Notes: generated from the sequence alone by a model not told the origin. A stretch of DNA of 64,000 nt from Roseivirga sp. UBA6061 (GCA_002427745.1 DIYF01000057.1:1-64000); one strand, 5' to 3'; shown: positions 46,696 to 56,039, counted from the first letter of the stretch. Numbers and translations are program-made.

Positions 46696-48003
46696 TTATT
46701 TCTTAGATCGCTTACCCCCGACCTGCATTTGCCAGAAAGCCGTCATACCGGGCCTTCTGTCAGGGGTACCCTGGGCGTCAGCAGAGCTAAGTCGCTTCCA
46801 CATAAGGGGGTAGGCTTCTACCCTGGGAACCTCTGCCATTTCTTCAGGACGGACAATGCTGTTTTCTATCCGCTCGATAATCGGAGCCATACGCTCTGCC
46901 TTTTCTTTTTGTCGAATGGCTTCGCGCTCCTTGAATTCCGGCAACACTTCTTTGGCAAAAAGCTCCAGTGATTCGCAAATATGTTCGTGCTTGTAAGAGC
47001 CGCTCTGATGTAAGAGTATTAACTGGTCAACTCCTGTTTTTTCCAGTGCTCTGAAATTCTCAATAAGATGCTTCGGATTGCCAATCCCACGCATGCCTGC
47101 CTTTTTGCGCTCTTTTTCCATTTTCTGGTCAGCAGAAGATGGTCTCTCCTGAAACTTTTTCCAAAGGTCTGTCTTCCCCGGAACGTGCACACCATCACGC
47201 CAGTAATGCCCTAATCCATAAGCAAAAAACTGAGCACCTTCCTGACCGCGCTGCACGGCTGTTTCATAATCTTCATGACACATAAAGCCAGTAAGCATCG
47301 CCACATTAGGATTTACCGCCTGACCGATAGGACTGCACTCCTTCTCAAAAGTCTCGTAATACTCATCGACCCAGAATTTTGACTCTTCAGCATTGACAAA
47401 AGCAAAGGTCAGAGCCCCCACTCCCAGCTTAGCAGCCAGCTTGAGACTATCCCGGTTAGAACAGGCCGCCCAGACAGGCGGGTGAGGTTTCTGCACTGGC
47501 TTGGGCAGTACATTTCTATGTGGCATGGAAAAGTACTTTCCATTATACCCGGGGTAAGGGTTCATGCACATCATTTTGGTTGCCTCTCTGAGCCCTTCCT
47601 CCCACATGGGTCTCTTGTCCACAAAATCTACTCCAAAACCCTCCAGCTCAATCCTGGAACCGGATTCACCCGTACCCCATTCTACCCGGCCGTCACTGAG
47701 TATGTCCAGCGTAGCCAGACGCTCTGCGGTTCTGGCCGGGTGATTATAGTTCGGTGACATCACCACTATGCCATGCCCCAGACGGATATTCCTGGTGCGC
47801 TGACTACAGGCAGCCAAAAAGACTTCGGGTGCTGAAGAGTGAGAGTATTCCTCCAAAAAATGATGCTCTTGTACCCAGACGTGATCTATACCCAGCCGAT
47901 CGGCCAGTTCTACCTGTTCCAGCGCTTCTTTAAACAGTCTGGCTTCATCTCCCTCATTCCAGGGCCGGGGTAATTGAAGGTCTATGAATATTCCGAATTT
48001 CAT
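46696..48003 (-). CDS. Luciferase-like (LLM) flavin-dependent monooxygenase
   Basis: 435 residues of the bacterial luciferase alpha/beta-barrel type. FGIFIDLQL, VWVQEHHF, GHGIVVMSPNYNHPARTAE and VEWGTGESGSRIE match the LLM flavin-site pattern. A C-terminal extension (about 365-435), charged and rich in Arg/Lys/Glu, is longer than usual. It needs reduced FMN from a partner reductase that is not visible here. The start overlaps the FAAL stop by four bases, and the PKS begins 26 bases downstream. A role in hydroxylating or Baeyer-Villiger oxidising a carrier-bound chain is an inference from its place between the loading enzyme and the PKS. Confidence 0.87.
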   Translation of the reverse strand: MKFGIFIDLQLPRPWNEGDEARLFKEALEQVELADRLGIDHVWVQEHHFLEEYSHSSAPEVFLAACSQRTRNIRLGHGIVVMSPNYNHPARTAERLATLDILSDGRVEWGTGESGSRIELEGFGVDFVDKRPMWEEGLREATKMMCMNPYPGYNGKYFSMPHRNVLPKPVQKPHPPVWAACSNRDSLKLAAKLGVGALTFAFVNAEESKFWVDEYYETFEKECSPIGQAVNPNVAMLTGFMCHEDYETAVQRGQEGAQFFAYGLGHYWRDGVHVPGKTDLWKKFQERPSSADQKMEKERKKAGMRGIGNPKHLIENFRALEKTGVDQLILLHQSGSYKHEHICESLELFAKEVLPEFKEREAIRQKEKAERMAPIIERIENSIVRPEEMAEVPRVEAYPLMWKRLSSADAQGTPDRRPGMTAFWQMQVGGKRSKK

Positions 48004-49721
48004 GGTTGATTTATTTCTTTTAAAGAGCCGGAAACGTACTGCTCACGGCATAAAAAATGTTTGATTTTGCCACTGGTGGTTTTGGGGATACTCCCCGGCA
48101 AAGTCAGTTTAATATCAAATGTCTTAAGGGCGTGTTGCTCGGCTACAGCAGTCCGTATCTGCTCTCTTACTTCCTCAGGATCGGCTGTCAGTTTTCGTTG
48201 CACCTCAGCCACTACGATTACCCTTTCAATGCCTGCGTTTTCCAGCGGAAAGACGGCACAACCCGCTGGCTGAACTTCTTTGTGAGCCTGTTCCACAGTC
48301 CTCTCGATATCCTGCGGGTAATGATTCTTACCATCGATAATCAAGAGGTTCTTTATGCGGCCTGTCACGAAGAGTTCACCCTCATATAGAAAGCCCAGAT
48401 CTCCTGTACGTAAAAATGGCCCCTGCCCCTCTGTCGTATAGCCACTGAAAGTAGCCTCGGTCTCCTCCGAATGCTTCCAATAGCCCTGAGCAACACTTTC
48501 TCCCTTTACCCATATTTCGCCTACTTCATTACTGGCACATGACTCCAGCGTTTCCGGATTCACAATCAAAATCTCCTGATCAGAGGAGTTCACACCGCTA
48601 CCGACCAGAACCTGCTCTTCTGACCGGGCTTTCTGCACTACCTTTATCTTATTCTTTTCAAGTGCTGACTTATCCAGGCTCAGCTGCCCAGGCAGTGCCC
48701 CCCTGGCTATACCTGTGACCATTAAGGTACCCTCTGCCAGCCCGTAGCAAGGGGCAAAAGATCGTCTCTCAAAACCACAGGCATGGAAGTGATCGGCAAA
48801 CTGATTCAGTGTTTCACAGTAGATTTTTTCGGCACCGTCAAAAGCGATTTCCCAGTGGCTGAGATCGAGGGTCGCCAGTTCTTCCGGCTTCACCTTTTTT
48901 ACACAAAGATCATAGGCAAAATTAGGTGCTCCACTTACAGTGGCTTTGTAACGGGATATGGCCCTGAGCCAGCGGACAGGTTTCTGTAAAAACATGAGAT
49001 GCGGCATAAGTGTAGCGGAGAACCCCGTATAGACAGGCTGTAAAATGCCTCCAATCAGTCCCATGTCATGATAAGGTGGTAACCAGATAACACTACTGCT
49101 TTCATCGCTTACCCCAAAAGCCTTCTCAATCAAAGCCAGGTTGTGCATGAGATTGCTATGACTTACCATCACCCCTTTGGGAGCAGTGGTTGAGCCCGAT
49201 GTGTACTGCAGAAAAGCGAGGTCTGAGCCAGTGATCTCCGGCATATTCCAGCGGTCGCTCCAGTCTCTGAGTCTGTCGAAATCTGACACCAGTAACCTGA
49301 CTCCTTCAAATTGCTTCCTGATCACCTCATTTGCCTTTATTCCAACAAAAAGGTCTTTATTCATTAAGGCAGCTGCCGGCTGCGCATCCGATAAAATTTT
49401 CAAGGCAGCACTCATCGTTTTTTCCAGTCGCGCAGGATGAGGCGGGGGAAGTGGAATGGCAATGACTCCGGCATAAAGACAGCCAAAATAGGCAGAGATG
49501 AAATCCAGCCCGGCAGGAAAGAGCAACAGCACCCTGTCTCCTTTTTTGGCAGAGGCTTGCAGCAGAGCCGCCATGGCTCTGGCACGCTCATCTAATTCCC
49601 TATAGCTAAGACATTCCTCCTCTTCTTCGCCATCTTTCAAAAAGCGAAAAGCCAGCCGGTCAGGCTGGTTTGTCGAGCGCCATTGCAGCATGTCTATGAG
49701 AGAAGTTGGCGATAGCGCCAT
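48000..49721 (-). CDS. Fatty acyl-AMP ligase (FAAL)
   Basis: ANL-superfamily ligase of 573 residues, FAAL type. YTSGSTTAPKGVM lies at 173-185, and WLPPYHDMGLIGG and the DGAEKI turn are hallmarks of FAALs. The C-terminal domain has TGRIKNLLIIDGKNHYPQDIE and SGKIKHFLCR. It would activate a free fatty acid as acyl-AMP and hand it to a carrier, probably the N-terminal ACP of the PKS, bypassing CoA. It is the first gene of the four-gene assembly-line operon. The acyl length cannot be read. Confidence 0.92.
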   Translation of the reverse strand: MALSPTSLIDMLQWRSTNQPDRLAFRFLKDGEEEEECLSYRELDERARAMAALLQASAKKGDRVLLLFPAGLDFISAYFGCLYAGVIAIPLPPPHPARLEKTMSAALKILSDAQPAAALMNKDLFVGIKANEVIRKQFEGVRLLVSDFDRLRDWSDRWNMPEITGSDLAFLQYTSGSTTAPKGVMVSHSNLMHNLALIEKAFGVSDESSSVIWLPPYHDMGLIGGILQPVYTGFSATLMPHLMFLQKPVRWLRAISRYKATVSGAPNFAYDLCVKKVKPEELATLDLSHWEIAFDGAEKIYCETLNQFADHFHACGFERRSFAPCYGLAEGTLMVTGIARGALPGQLSLDKSALEKNKIKVVQKARSEEQVLVGSGVNSSDQEILIVNPETLESCASNEVGEIWVKGESVAQGYWKHSEETEATFSGYTTEGQGPFLRTGDLGFLYEGELFVTGRIKNLLIIDGKNHYPQDIERTVEQAHKEVQPAGCAVFPLENAGIERVIVVAEVQRKLTADPEEVREQIRTAVAEQHALKTFDIKLTLPGSIPKTTSGKIKHFLCREQYVSGSLKEINQP

Positions 49722-50113
49722 GTACCGAGATTATTGAGATGCTGTGTTAAAAAATTATACTTCCTTATGTCCGTGAAAGGTGGCTATGCCTGTCATGTCT
49801 TCCATTCATATTGACAACAAAATAACACCAACCTGTCCCTTAATATGTGCACCCAAAACCTGATCAGGCATCTGACTTTCTCTGTGTTTTGTAGTGAATA
49901 TTGTAATACCCAAAGTAAAAAATATCCTGAGAAAGAACAATTCATACCGGATATGTATACTGACTAATTCAGTTAAGCATTAGGAAAGTCATGAATTCAA
50001 ATGGCTTTACCTCGACAATTTTACTATTTCTTGCTATTGTATGACGATTATCCTTAATTATTGATAATTTGACACTGAGGCGAATCGTCTCAGTCTGACC
50101 AGCAATACCCACA
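49722..50113. promoter_or_regulatory. Divergent control gap between FAAL and diiron-oxygenase operons
   Basis: 392 AT-rich bases with no supported gene. A weak inverted repeat ATTATC / GATAAT (50047-50068) lies 46 bases before the plus-strand start. It is the probable central switch of the cluster. I could not fix a -7 element by eye. Confidence 0.45.
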
Positions 50114-51571
50114 GTGAAAGATTCTAACAACCCGGCTTACCACCCCCTCAAAGACAAGGGAAGGCCTGATTACTATATTACGCCTACCCGGGATTTCACT
50201 CAATACACCCGTGACAGTGAGGAAAAGTACTGGAGTAAAGACACCAAATTTGACTGGAGTCAGGATATCAGAGCCAACCTCAGGGATCATCTGGAAAAGC
50301 TGGATACTCCCGGCTTGTCAAAGGTGGCATTTATGGTGATCCCCATGTTGATTGAAAATCTCGAAAACAAGATTTCCCATATCTCCCATAAGCATTTACC
50401 ACTGGAAGAGGACGGTCTGAAAGATATAGCCGAAACACTCCCCTCAGAGAAAAAGACCATTAATGAGGCCATTTCTGTCCTGTCTCCACTGAATGAGCTT
50501 CAACTCTCACTGTCGAGGTTGGAAGACCGGCTGGAGATTCTCAACAGCGAAATGGTAGATCTGGAAGAACAACTGAGACTGGGGCTGTTCAGACAGGGCA
50601 CAGAAGTAAAAAATCTGGAGACTGAAGCAGAAAGGAAAACACAGGCCAATGAAAAAGCACGCCTGATCAGTGAAATCAAACAAGCTCAAAGTGAATATGC
50701 CGAGCTAAGCAGCCAACACACAACGGAGTCAAGCAGACTGAAAGAGCAGATCAGGAAAGATCTGGAGAGTATAGAGAAGCAGGTGCTGGATGATTTGAAG
50801 TCCACCCGGGCTCTTCTTCAGGAAATTCTCAAAAGTGAGAAACTACCGGAGAACCCGCAGGAGTTGGCTCTCCTCAAAGAGTTGATTCTGAAAAGACAGC
50901 TGACCGGGCTAAAGGATATAGCCAATCATGCCCTGGTTGTAGAACAAAGCGCGATTGCCCCACTCACCATGGGCATAATCCACTATAAGCGCTACCGGGA
51001 AATTCAGGAGGCCCTTACTACTTTTATCAATGATGAAGCGAAGCATTCTGCTACCTTCAGAAGATTTTTAGTTGATAAGCTACAAGCCAAGGAGTACATT
51101 TCACCTAAGCTCATCAAGGGTGCCAGCCGGTATATGTGGCTCGCGAGATTTATGCCGGGAGCCGGACTTTTCATGGCGGTAATTGTAGAAGCCATAGGTG
51201 CAGCCTCTCTCGAGTTTTTTGCCAAAGAAGAGTATATGCCCGATACCTTGTTCAGAAGCATTTGTCAAACCATCTCGGAACAGGATGAGAAAAGACATAT
51301 GGACCTTTGCGTTGAGATCTATAACGAATTATTCAGAAAGGGACATGGCTGGGAGCGATTTCGCAATAAAATGATCCTGACCAAAATGATGAAGTCAGTC
51401 TATGGAGACAAAACCGAGGACAATCAACTTATACAGGCTTTCAGAGCCTTTGGAGTAGAGTCCGAAACGCTCTATCGTCACATTATGGGACAGTTAAGTC
51501 AGCAACTGACCCGGGTGAGTGTCTATGTTGAAACGGACAGGCTTTTGGAAATAATCGGCAGAAAGGCCTGA
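50114..51571 (+). CDS. Diiron oxygenase-like protein with coiled-coil insertion
   Basis: 485 residues starting at GTG. A helical N-terminal part (1-120) is followed by a long coiled coil (about 125-240, rich in Leu, Glu, Lys, Gln). The C-terminal part (260-485) looks like a ferritin-like diiron domain. Candidate ligands are Glu277, Glu308 and His311 in NDEAKHS, Glu359 in IVEAIG, and Glu392 and His395 in DEKRHMD, that is, two E plus ExxH sets as in AurF-type N-oxygenases. It is 19 bases upstream of the double KAS III gene in the same direction. The reaction is unknown: hydroxylation, N-oxidation or desaturation of the chain are options. Confidence 0.7.
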   Translation: MKDSNNPAYHPLKDKGRPDYYITPTRDFTQYTRDSEEKYWSKDTKFDWSQDIRANLRDHLEKLDTPGLSKVAFMVIPMLIENLENKISHISHKHLPLEEDGLKDIAETLPSEKKTINEAISVLSPLNELQLSLSRLEDRLEILNSEMVDLEEQLRLGLFRQGTEVKNLETEAERKTQANEKARLISEIKQAQSEYAELSSQHTTESSRLKEQIRKDLESIEKQVLDDLKSTRALLQEILKSEKLPENPQELALLKELILKRQLTGLKDIANHALVVEQSAIAPLTMGIIHYKRYREIQEALTTFINDEAKHSATFRRFLVDKLQAKEYISPKLIKGASRYMWLARFMPGAGLFMAVIVEAIGAASLEFFAKEEYMPDTLFRSICQTISEQDEKRHMDLCVEIYNELFRKGHGWERFRNKMILTKMMKSVYGDKTEDNQLIQAFRAFGVESETLYRHIMGQLSQQLTRVSVYVETDRLLEIIGRKA

Positions 51572-51590
51572 GTGTCGCCACGGAATCACT

Positions 51591-53594
51591 ATGAGAAAGA
51601 GCCCGAACACCATCATTGAAAGCCTGGGAACCTACCTGCCTCCGGACACATTCACTACCCGCGAAATACTGGATGGCTGCAAAAAGCATATCCGCTTCCC
51701 TCTGGAAAAAATCAGCGGAATTAAAAACAGGCGTATGGCGGGTAAGGAAGAGTTCTCCATTGACCTTGCCCGAAAGGCCATAGCAGACTGCCTCAAAAAC
51801 TCAAAGCATAAGGCAGATGATATAGGCGCACTGATTTGTTGCAATATTTCCAGGGTAGACGGTCTTAACCAACTCTCTTTTGAACCCAGTACTGCCGTAA
51901 GACTCCGAAAGCACTTTGGCATGGAAAAGGCCCTGGTGTTTGACATTACCAATGCCTGTGCGGGCATGTTCACCGGTATTCATATTATCAATAACCTCCT
52001 GGCAACGGGGGCCATTCACTGTGGCATGGTGGTCAGCGGAGAATACATAACTCACCTGACTCAGACAGCACAGGAAGAAATCACAAGCTTTATGGACTCC
52101 CGCATGGCCTGCCTGACCCTGGGTGATGCAGGAGCCGCAGTAATCCTTGAAAAATCAGAGAATGAGCATGAGGGTTTTCAAAAGCTGGACCTGCATACCT
52201 TTGGTCGCTATAGCCCCTATTGTACCGCACAGCTTTCTGAAACGGGTCGCTGGATTATGTACACAGACTCCGTAAACCTTACAGATGCTGCTATAAAATC
52301 AGGAGCCGAGCACTCACTGGCATCACTGGAAAAGGCCGGCTGGCAGCCCAATGGGTTTGAGCACCTGATTCTTCATCAGACCTCAAAACTGACATTAAAC
52401 AGTGCCAAAAAAGAAATCAATAAGCTTCTCCCAAGCCCTGTTTTTGATGACAGCAATACAGTCAACAACCTCGAAGAAAGAGGTAATACAGCCTCCACGG
52501 CTCACTTTATAGCTCTGGCTGACAAGATCAGAGAAAACAAGATCCAATCCGGAGATAAAATAGCTTTTGGTATTTCTGCCTCGGGCCTTACGGTTGGTAC
52601 CGCCTTATATGTTTTGGATGACCTACCGGAACGTATGAGGCTTAATGGGTCTGCAATACCAGAGCAAACCAGTCATAAACTCCCGGTTGAGGCAAAACCC
52701 GGGCTTCCCGGTATTCGGCTGGAGAGTGTGGGAGTTCTGGGCCATGAGGCAAAAAACATAGGTAGCACTATGGAACTGGCCAAACAGGCAGCCAACCGTT
52801 GCATCAATACGTCTCAATACCAGATCAGCGATATTGACCTCCTGATTTACAGTGGGGTCTACCGGGAAAACTACCTGATGGAACCCGCCTATGCGGCATT
52901 GCTGGCCGGAGAGCTCAGTATGAATGCCACTCTCTCGAAACCTGAGGATCAAAAGACCCTGGCCTTCGATATTTTCAATGGCTCTGTCGGTTTTCTCAAT
53001 GCCTGCCATATTGCTCAGCAGATGCTGGCAGCAGGCAGCTGCTCTGCCGCTATGATTGCGGCAGCAGAGCATGAAAACAACACGGAGAATTTTCCGGATA
53101 AACTTACCGGCCTGGAAGAAACAGGATCAGCCGTAATACTGGACTTGCACCCTGAAGAAGGCAAAGGCTTTTCCAGCTTCCATTTTGGATATGAGGACGA
53201 GCCTGATCACTATATAGGTGAATGTATTACCAGGGACAACCTGCCTTGCCTGGAAGTAAGCAAGACTGCTGATCTGGAAGCCATTTTTATCAGGTCTGTC
53301 TTAACCACCGTAAAAGCATTGCTTGATTCAGAAGGAATTACCCTGGATCAAATCGATTTGATTCTTCCCCCTCAGATTTCCTCTGGCTTCATCACCAACC
53401 TGAGCGTAGCTATGGACCAGCCTCAGGACAAATTTATTGATGCTGTAGACGCCCGGTCAGACCTTTTTTCATCTTCGGTGCCTAATGCCCTGGCCTATGC
53501 CTTACAAAACGGACTGGCCCAGCCGGGAAGTACCGCTTTAATCATCGCTGTAGGCTCAGGTATTCAGACAGGCTGTGCCCTCTACCATTTTTAA
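51591..53594 (+). CDS. Fused double KAS III (FabH/OleA-like) protein, second half inactive
   Basis: 667 residues, twice the KAS III length. The first half (1-348) has the full triad: Cys123 in NACAGMF, His262 in LILHQTS and Asn299 in ERGNTAS. The second half (about 372-667) follows the same fold pattern, but Ser465 replaces Cys in NGSVGF, Pro593/Pro594 replace His in LILPPQIS, and the Asn position reads Ser. It therefore looks like a covalent dimer with one working site. OleA is a KAS III relative that joins two acyl thioesters head to head, and no other OleA candidate is present. It lies between the diiron protein and the P450. Confidence 0.85.
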   Translation: MRKSPNTIIESLGTYLPPDTFTTREILDGCKKHIRFPLEKISGIKNRRMAGKEEFSIDLARKAIADCLKNSKHKADDIGALICCNISRVDGLNQLSFEPSTAVRLRKHFGMEKALVFDITNACAGMFTGIHIINNLLATGAIHCGMVVSGEYITHLTQTAQEEITSFMDSRMACLTLGDAGAAVILEKSENEHEGFQKLDLHTFGRYSPYCTAQLSETGRWIMYTDSVNLTDAAIKSGAEHSLASLEKAGWQPNGFEHLILHQTSKLTLNSAKKEINKLLPSPVFDDSNTVNNLEERGNTASTAHFIALADKIRENKIQSGDKIAFGISASGLTVGTALYVLDDLPERMRLNGSAIPEQTSHKLPVEAKPGLPGIRLESVGVLGHEAKNIGSTMELAKQAANRCINTSQYQISDIDLLIYSGVYRENYLMEPAYAALLAGELSMNATLSKPEDQKTLAFDIFNGSVGFLNACHIAQQMLAAGSCSAAMIAAAEHENNTENFPDKLTGLEETGSAVILDLHPEEGKGFSSFHFGYEDEPDHYIGECITRDNLPCLEVSKTADLEAIFIRSVLTTVKALLDSEGITLDQIDLILPPQISSGFITNLSVAMDQPQDKFIDAVDARSDLFSSSVPNALAYALQNGLAQPGSTALIIAVGSGIQTGCALYHF

Positions 53595-53604
53595 TTGTTC
53601 CGGT

Positions 53605-54948
53605 ATGCCTATCGACAAAACCAAACTTCCTCCCGGCCCTAAGAGTAAAAACCCCTTTGGTCAGCTCTTTGAATTCAGGAAAGACAGTATTGCCTTTCTC
53701 ACACGCATAGCCAAAGAGTATGGAGATATTGTTCAGTTCAGGGTAGGTCCTATTCGGGTCATCCTGGTGAATCACCCTGATTATATCAAGGAGGTGATGT
53801 CTACCCAGCATGCCAACTTCATAAAAGGCAGACCTCTGGAAATGACCAAAAAGCTCTTTGGGGAAGGCCTGCTCACCAGTGAAGGAGATTTTCATAAGCG
53901 ACAGTCACGCATCATACAACCGGCTTTTCACCGCAAGATGATCGAGTCATACTCTCATGCCATGACAGAATGCACCCTGAAAATGATGGAAAGCTGGGAA
54001 GAAGGCATGCAGCTGGATTTCAGAGAAGAGATGATCAAGGTCAGTATGGATATGGCGGGCAGAAATCTGTTTGATGTAGACATCAAAAAGGAAGCTCCGG
54101 AAATCATCGAAGCACTGGAAAAAATCTCAGGATTGTTTGAGCGGATCACGATGCCATTTTCAGAATACCTGATCAAGCTGCCTCTGCCAAGTAATATTCG
54201 CTTCTTTAAGGCAAGAGCACGGCTCAACGATACCATCTATCGCATGATAGATAATCGCAGGAAAAACCCGGTTGACAACGGTGACCTGCTCTCACTGCTA
54301 CTCATTGCACAGGAAGAGGACCCTGATCATATGACAGATCAGCAGATCCGGGACGAGGCCATTACGCTCTTTCTGACCGCATTTGATACCACTTCCAACG
54401 CCCTCACCTGGACCTGGTATCTGCTCTCACAAAATCCGGAAGCAGAAGCACAGCTTCACGAAGAGCTGGACCGGGTGCTTCAGGGCCGCAAGCCTACGGT
54501 AGCTGATGTGGAGCAACTGAAGTATACACGCATGGTGCTCGGAGAATCCATGCGCTTTTATCCTCCCTCCTATGTGATTGCCCGACAGGCCGTCAATGAC
54601 TTCTCTATCGATCAATATACTATTCCGGGAGGCTCCCTTATACTTACCAGCCCGTACCTGATCCATCATGATACCCGCTTTCACAAAAGCCCTGAAAAGT
54701 ACGATCCTGCCACCTGGGGGCAGCATCAGGCAGAAACTAAATCCAAGTATGAGTACTTCCCTTTCGGGGCGGGCCCGCGAAGCTGTATCGGTCAGAATTT
54801 TGCCTGGATGGAAGGTGTTCTGCTACTGGCAACAATTGCTCAGAAATGGAAAGTAAAACATGTGCCCGACCATCCGGTAGAATTCCTGCAGCTTATTAAC
54901 CTCAGGCCTAAGTATGGTATGCTGATGGAGTTGGAGAGCAGAAGTTAA
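53605..54948 (+). CDS. Cytochrome P450
   Basis: 447 residues. The heme loop FPFGAGPRSCIG places the thiolate at Cys394. The K-helix is GESMR (Glu314 to Arg317), and the I-helix reads FLTAFDTTSNA. A proline-rich LPPGPKSKNPFGQ start is typical. I chose the ATG at 53605; the frame is open to a GTG at 53575 inside the preceding gene. Soluble by sequence, it needs ferredoxin partners from elsewhere. It is last in the three-gene operon and is followed by a hairpin, so it is probably a late tailoring hydroxylase or epoxidase. Confidence 0.93.
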   Translation: MPIDKTKLPPGPKSKNPFGQLFEFRKDSIAFLTRIAKEYGDIVQFRVGPIRVILVNHPDYIKEVMSTQHANFIKGRPLEMTKKLFGEGLLTSEGDFHKRQSRIIQPAFHRKMIESYSHAMTECTLKMMESWEEGMQLDFREEMIKVSMDMAGRNLFDVDIKKEAPEIIEALEKISGLFERITMPFSEYLIKLPLPSNIRFFKARARLNDTIYRMIDNRRKNPVDNGDLLSLLLIAQEEDPDHMTDQQIRDEAITLFLTAFDTTSNALTWTWYLLSQNPEAEAQLHEELDRVLQGRKPTVADVEQLKYTRMVLGESMRFYPPSYVIARQAVNDFSIDQYTIPGGSLILTSPYLIHHDTRFHKSPEKYDPATWGQHQAETKSKYEYFPFGAGPRSCIGQNFAWMEGVLLLATIAQKWKVKHVPDHPVEFLQLINLRPKYGMLMELESRS

Positions 54949-54958
54949 GGCCAAAGCG

Positions 54959-54988
54959 AAAGGGGCTCAGCATCCTCTAAGCCCCTTT
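54959..54988 (+). terminator. Hairpin after the P450 gene
   Basis: Perfect stem AAAGGGGCT / AGCCCCTTT with a 12-base loop, 11 bases after the P450 stop. The T-run is short (within the 3' arm). It marks the probable end of the biosynthetic cluster. Confidence 0.65.
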
Positions 54989-55052
54989 GTGAACCAATAT
55001 ACATCCTTAAGACATTCCCGAATCTCGTTTAAGGTTTAGACACCTATATGCT

Positions 55053-56039
55053 TCAACCTGGCTTGGCCGTACTTCCGATAATACCACTAAGTGCCTGATC
55101 CAACTGCCCCACTACTTCTTCCGGGACCTGATGTTTGACCATGACCTGCTTCAGGCTCAATAATTGATTGGCGGTCTTCGATCTCAGCTTGGCACTTCTT
55201 TCCTGAGCCTGAAGCTGTGCCTGAAATTCCCGTTGCGCTACAATATCATCTGCTTCTTCTTTGAACAGGGTTTCCACAGTAGACACCAGCTTGTTAAGTA
55301 TCCGGTAGAGCAGGTTAGCAGAGAAGCCACCCAAAATGGCTAAAACAGGTTTTAGCAGGAAAGCCAGTGAATCCAAAGGGCCTGCGGCAGTTGAATCTGT
55401 GGTTTCTCCATTAGCAGGTTCGATGAATGCCACAAACAGCTCTGACAGCAGCAGTCCTGCTACAATACCCAGAACAAACTGGCTCCAGTAAACATGACTA
55501 TCGCTAACATCGAAGGCACCCCTGGCCATGAGATTATTCATCTTATACAGCGCGAAAAAAGCTGCCCCTACACTGGCACAACTTACCAGAAACACCAGCC
55601 TGAGCATCTGATCAGGACCTGAGCCTTGTAACATACTCAGCTGGATCGTATCCGTATTCACATGTGGAGACAGGCTTATACCAATCATACCTGTCAGTGC
55701 CAGAAGAGCCACCACCATGAATTGTCTGATGATCGGCAGCGGTCCGAATATTCTAAACAGGGATGGGCCTTCTGCCTGCTCCAGTGCTGTAATGGTGCGA
55801 GGGCTTGTTGGCTTAACCACATCCAGCAGGTAGTTGTAGCTGATAAAAAGCTGTGAAACCTTATCCTCATCGGTACTTTCTGAGAACGGGGTTTCAAGTA
55901 CGGCCAGAGGCTCCTTTTCAAGAGGTTTGCCTTGTTTCATTGCATATTTCAGCATGGACTCACATTCTCTCCAGATGTCAGTAACTGAAGGCGTTGTTTC
56001 GCCCTTTTGTCCGGTCGTTTGGGTTGATTTCTTTTCCAT
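55053..56039 (-). CDS. Unrecognised four-TM membrane protein with coiled-coil tail
   Basis: 328 residues. A hydrophilic N-terminal part (1-105) is followed by four hydrophobic helices at about 106-122, 147-165, 184-206 and 227-250, then a charged C-terminal coiled coil rich in Gln and Glu (about 265-300). No catalytic motif or known family is recognised. It is the last gene of a three-gene minus-strand unit, 48 bases after its neighbour. The architecture would suit a membrane anchor or a cell-envelope sensor of stacked subunits; this is only a structural remark. Confidence 0.65.
   Translation of the reverse strand: MEKKSTQTTGQKGETTPSVTDIWRECESMLKYAMKQGKPLEKEPLAVLETPFSESTDEDKVSQLFISYNYLLDVVKPTSPRTITALEQAEGPSLFRIFGPLPIIRQFMVVALLALTGMIGISLSPHVNTDTIQLSMLQGSGPDQMLRLVFLVSCASVGAAFFALYKMNNLMARGAFDVSDSHVYWSQFVLGIVAGLLLSELFVAFIEPANGETTDSTAAGPLDSLAFLLKPVLAILGGFSANLLYRILNKLVSTVETLFKEEADDIVAQREFQAQLQAQERSAKLRSKTANQLLSLKQVMVKHQVPEEVVGQLDQALSGIIGSTAKPG

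Larger units (their letters stand above)
32847..54948. other. Probable hybrid PKS/NRPS-Ole biosynthetic gene cluster
   Basis: Eleven genes with a coherent chemistry: ole-type B, C and D; sulfotransferase; NRPS; PKS; luciferase-like monooxygenase; FAAL; diiron-oxygenase-like protein; fused double KAS III; P450. They lie in four units with two divergent control gaps (36402-36734 and 49722-50113). Boundaries are set by the two-component genes on one side and a hairpin at 54959 on the other. I see no thioesterase, phosphopantetheinyl transferase or exporter. Confidence 0.75.

Noticed and set aside
50047..50068. ATTATC / GATAAT inverted repeat before the diiron-protein gene
   Set aside because: Only six bases per arm in AT-rich DNA. 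It is noted in the gap entry but is not strong enough as an operator.
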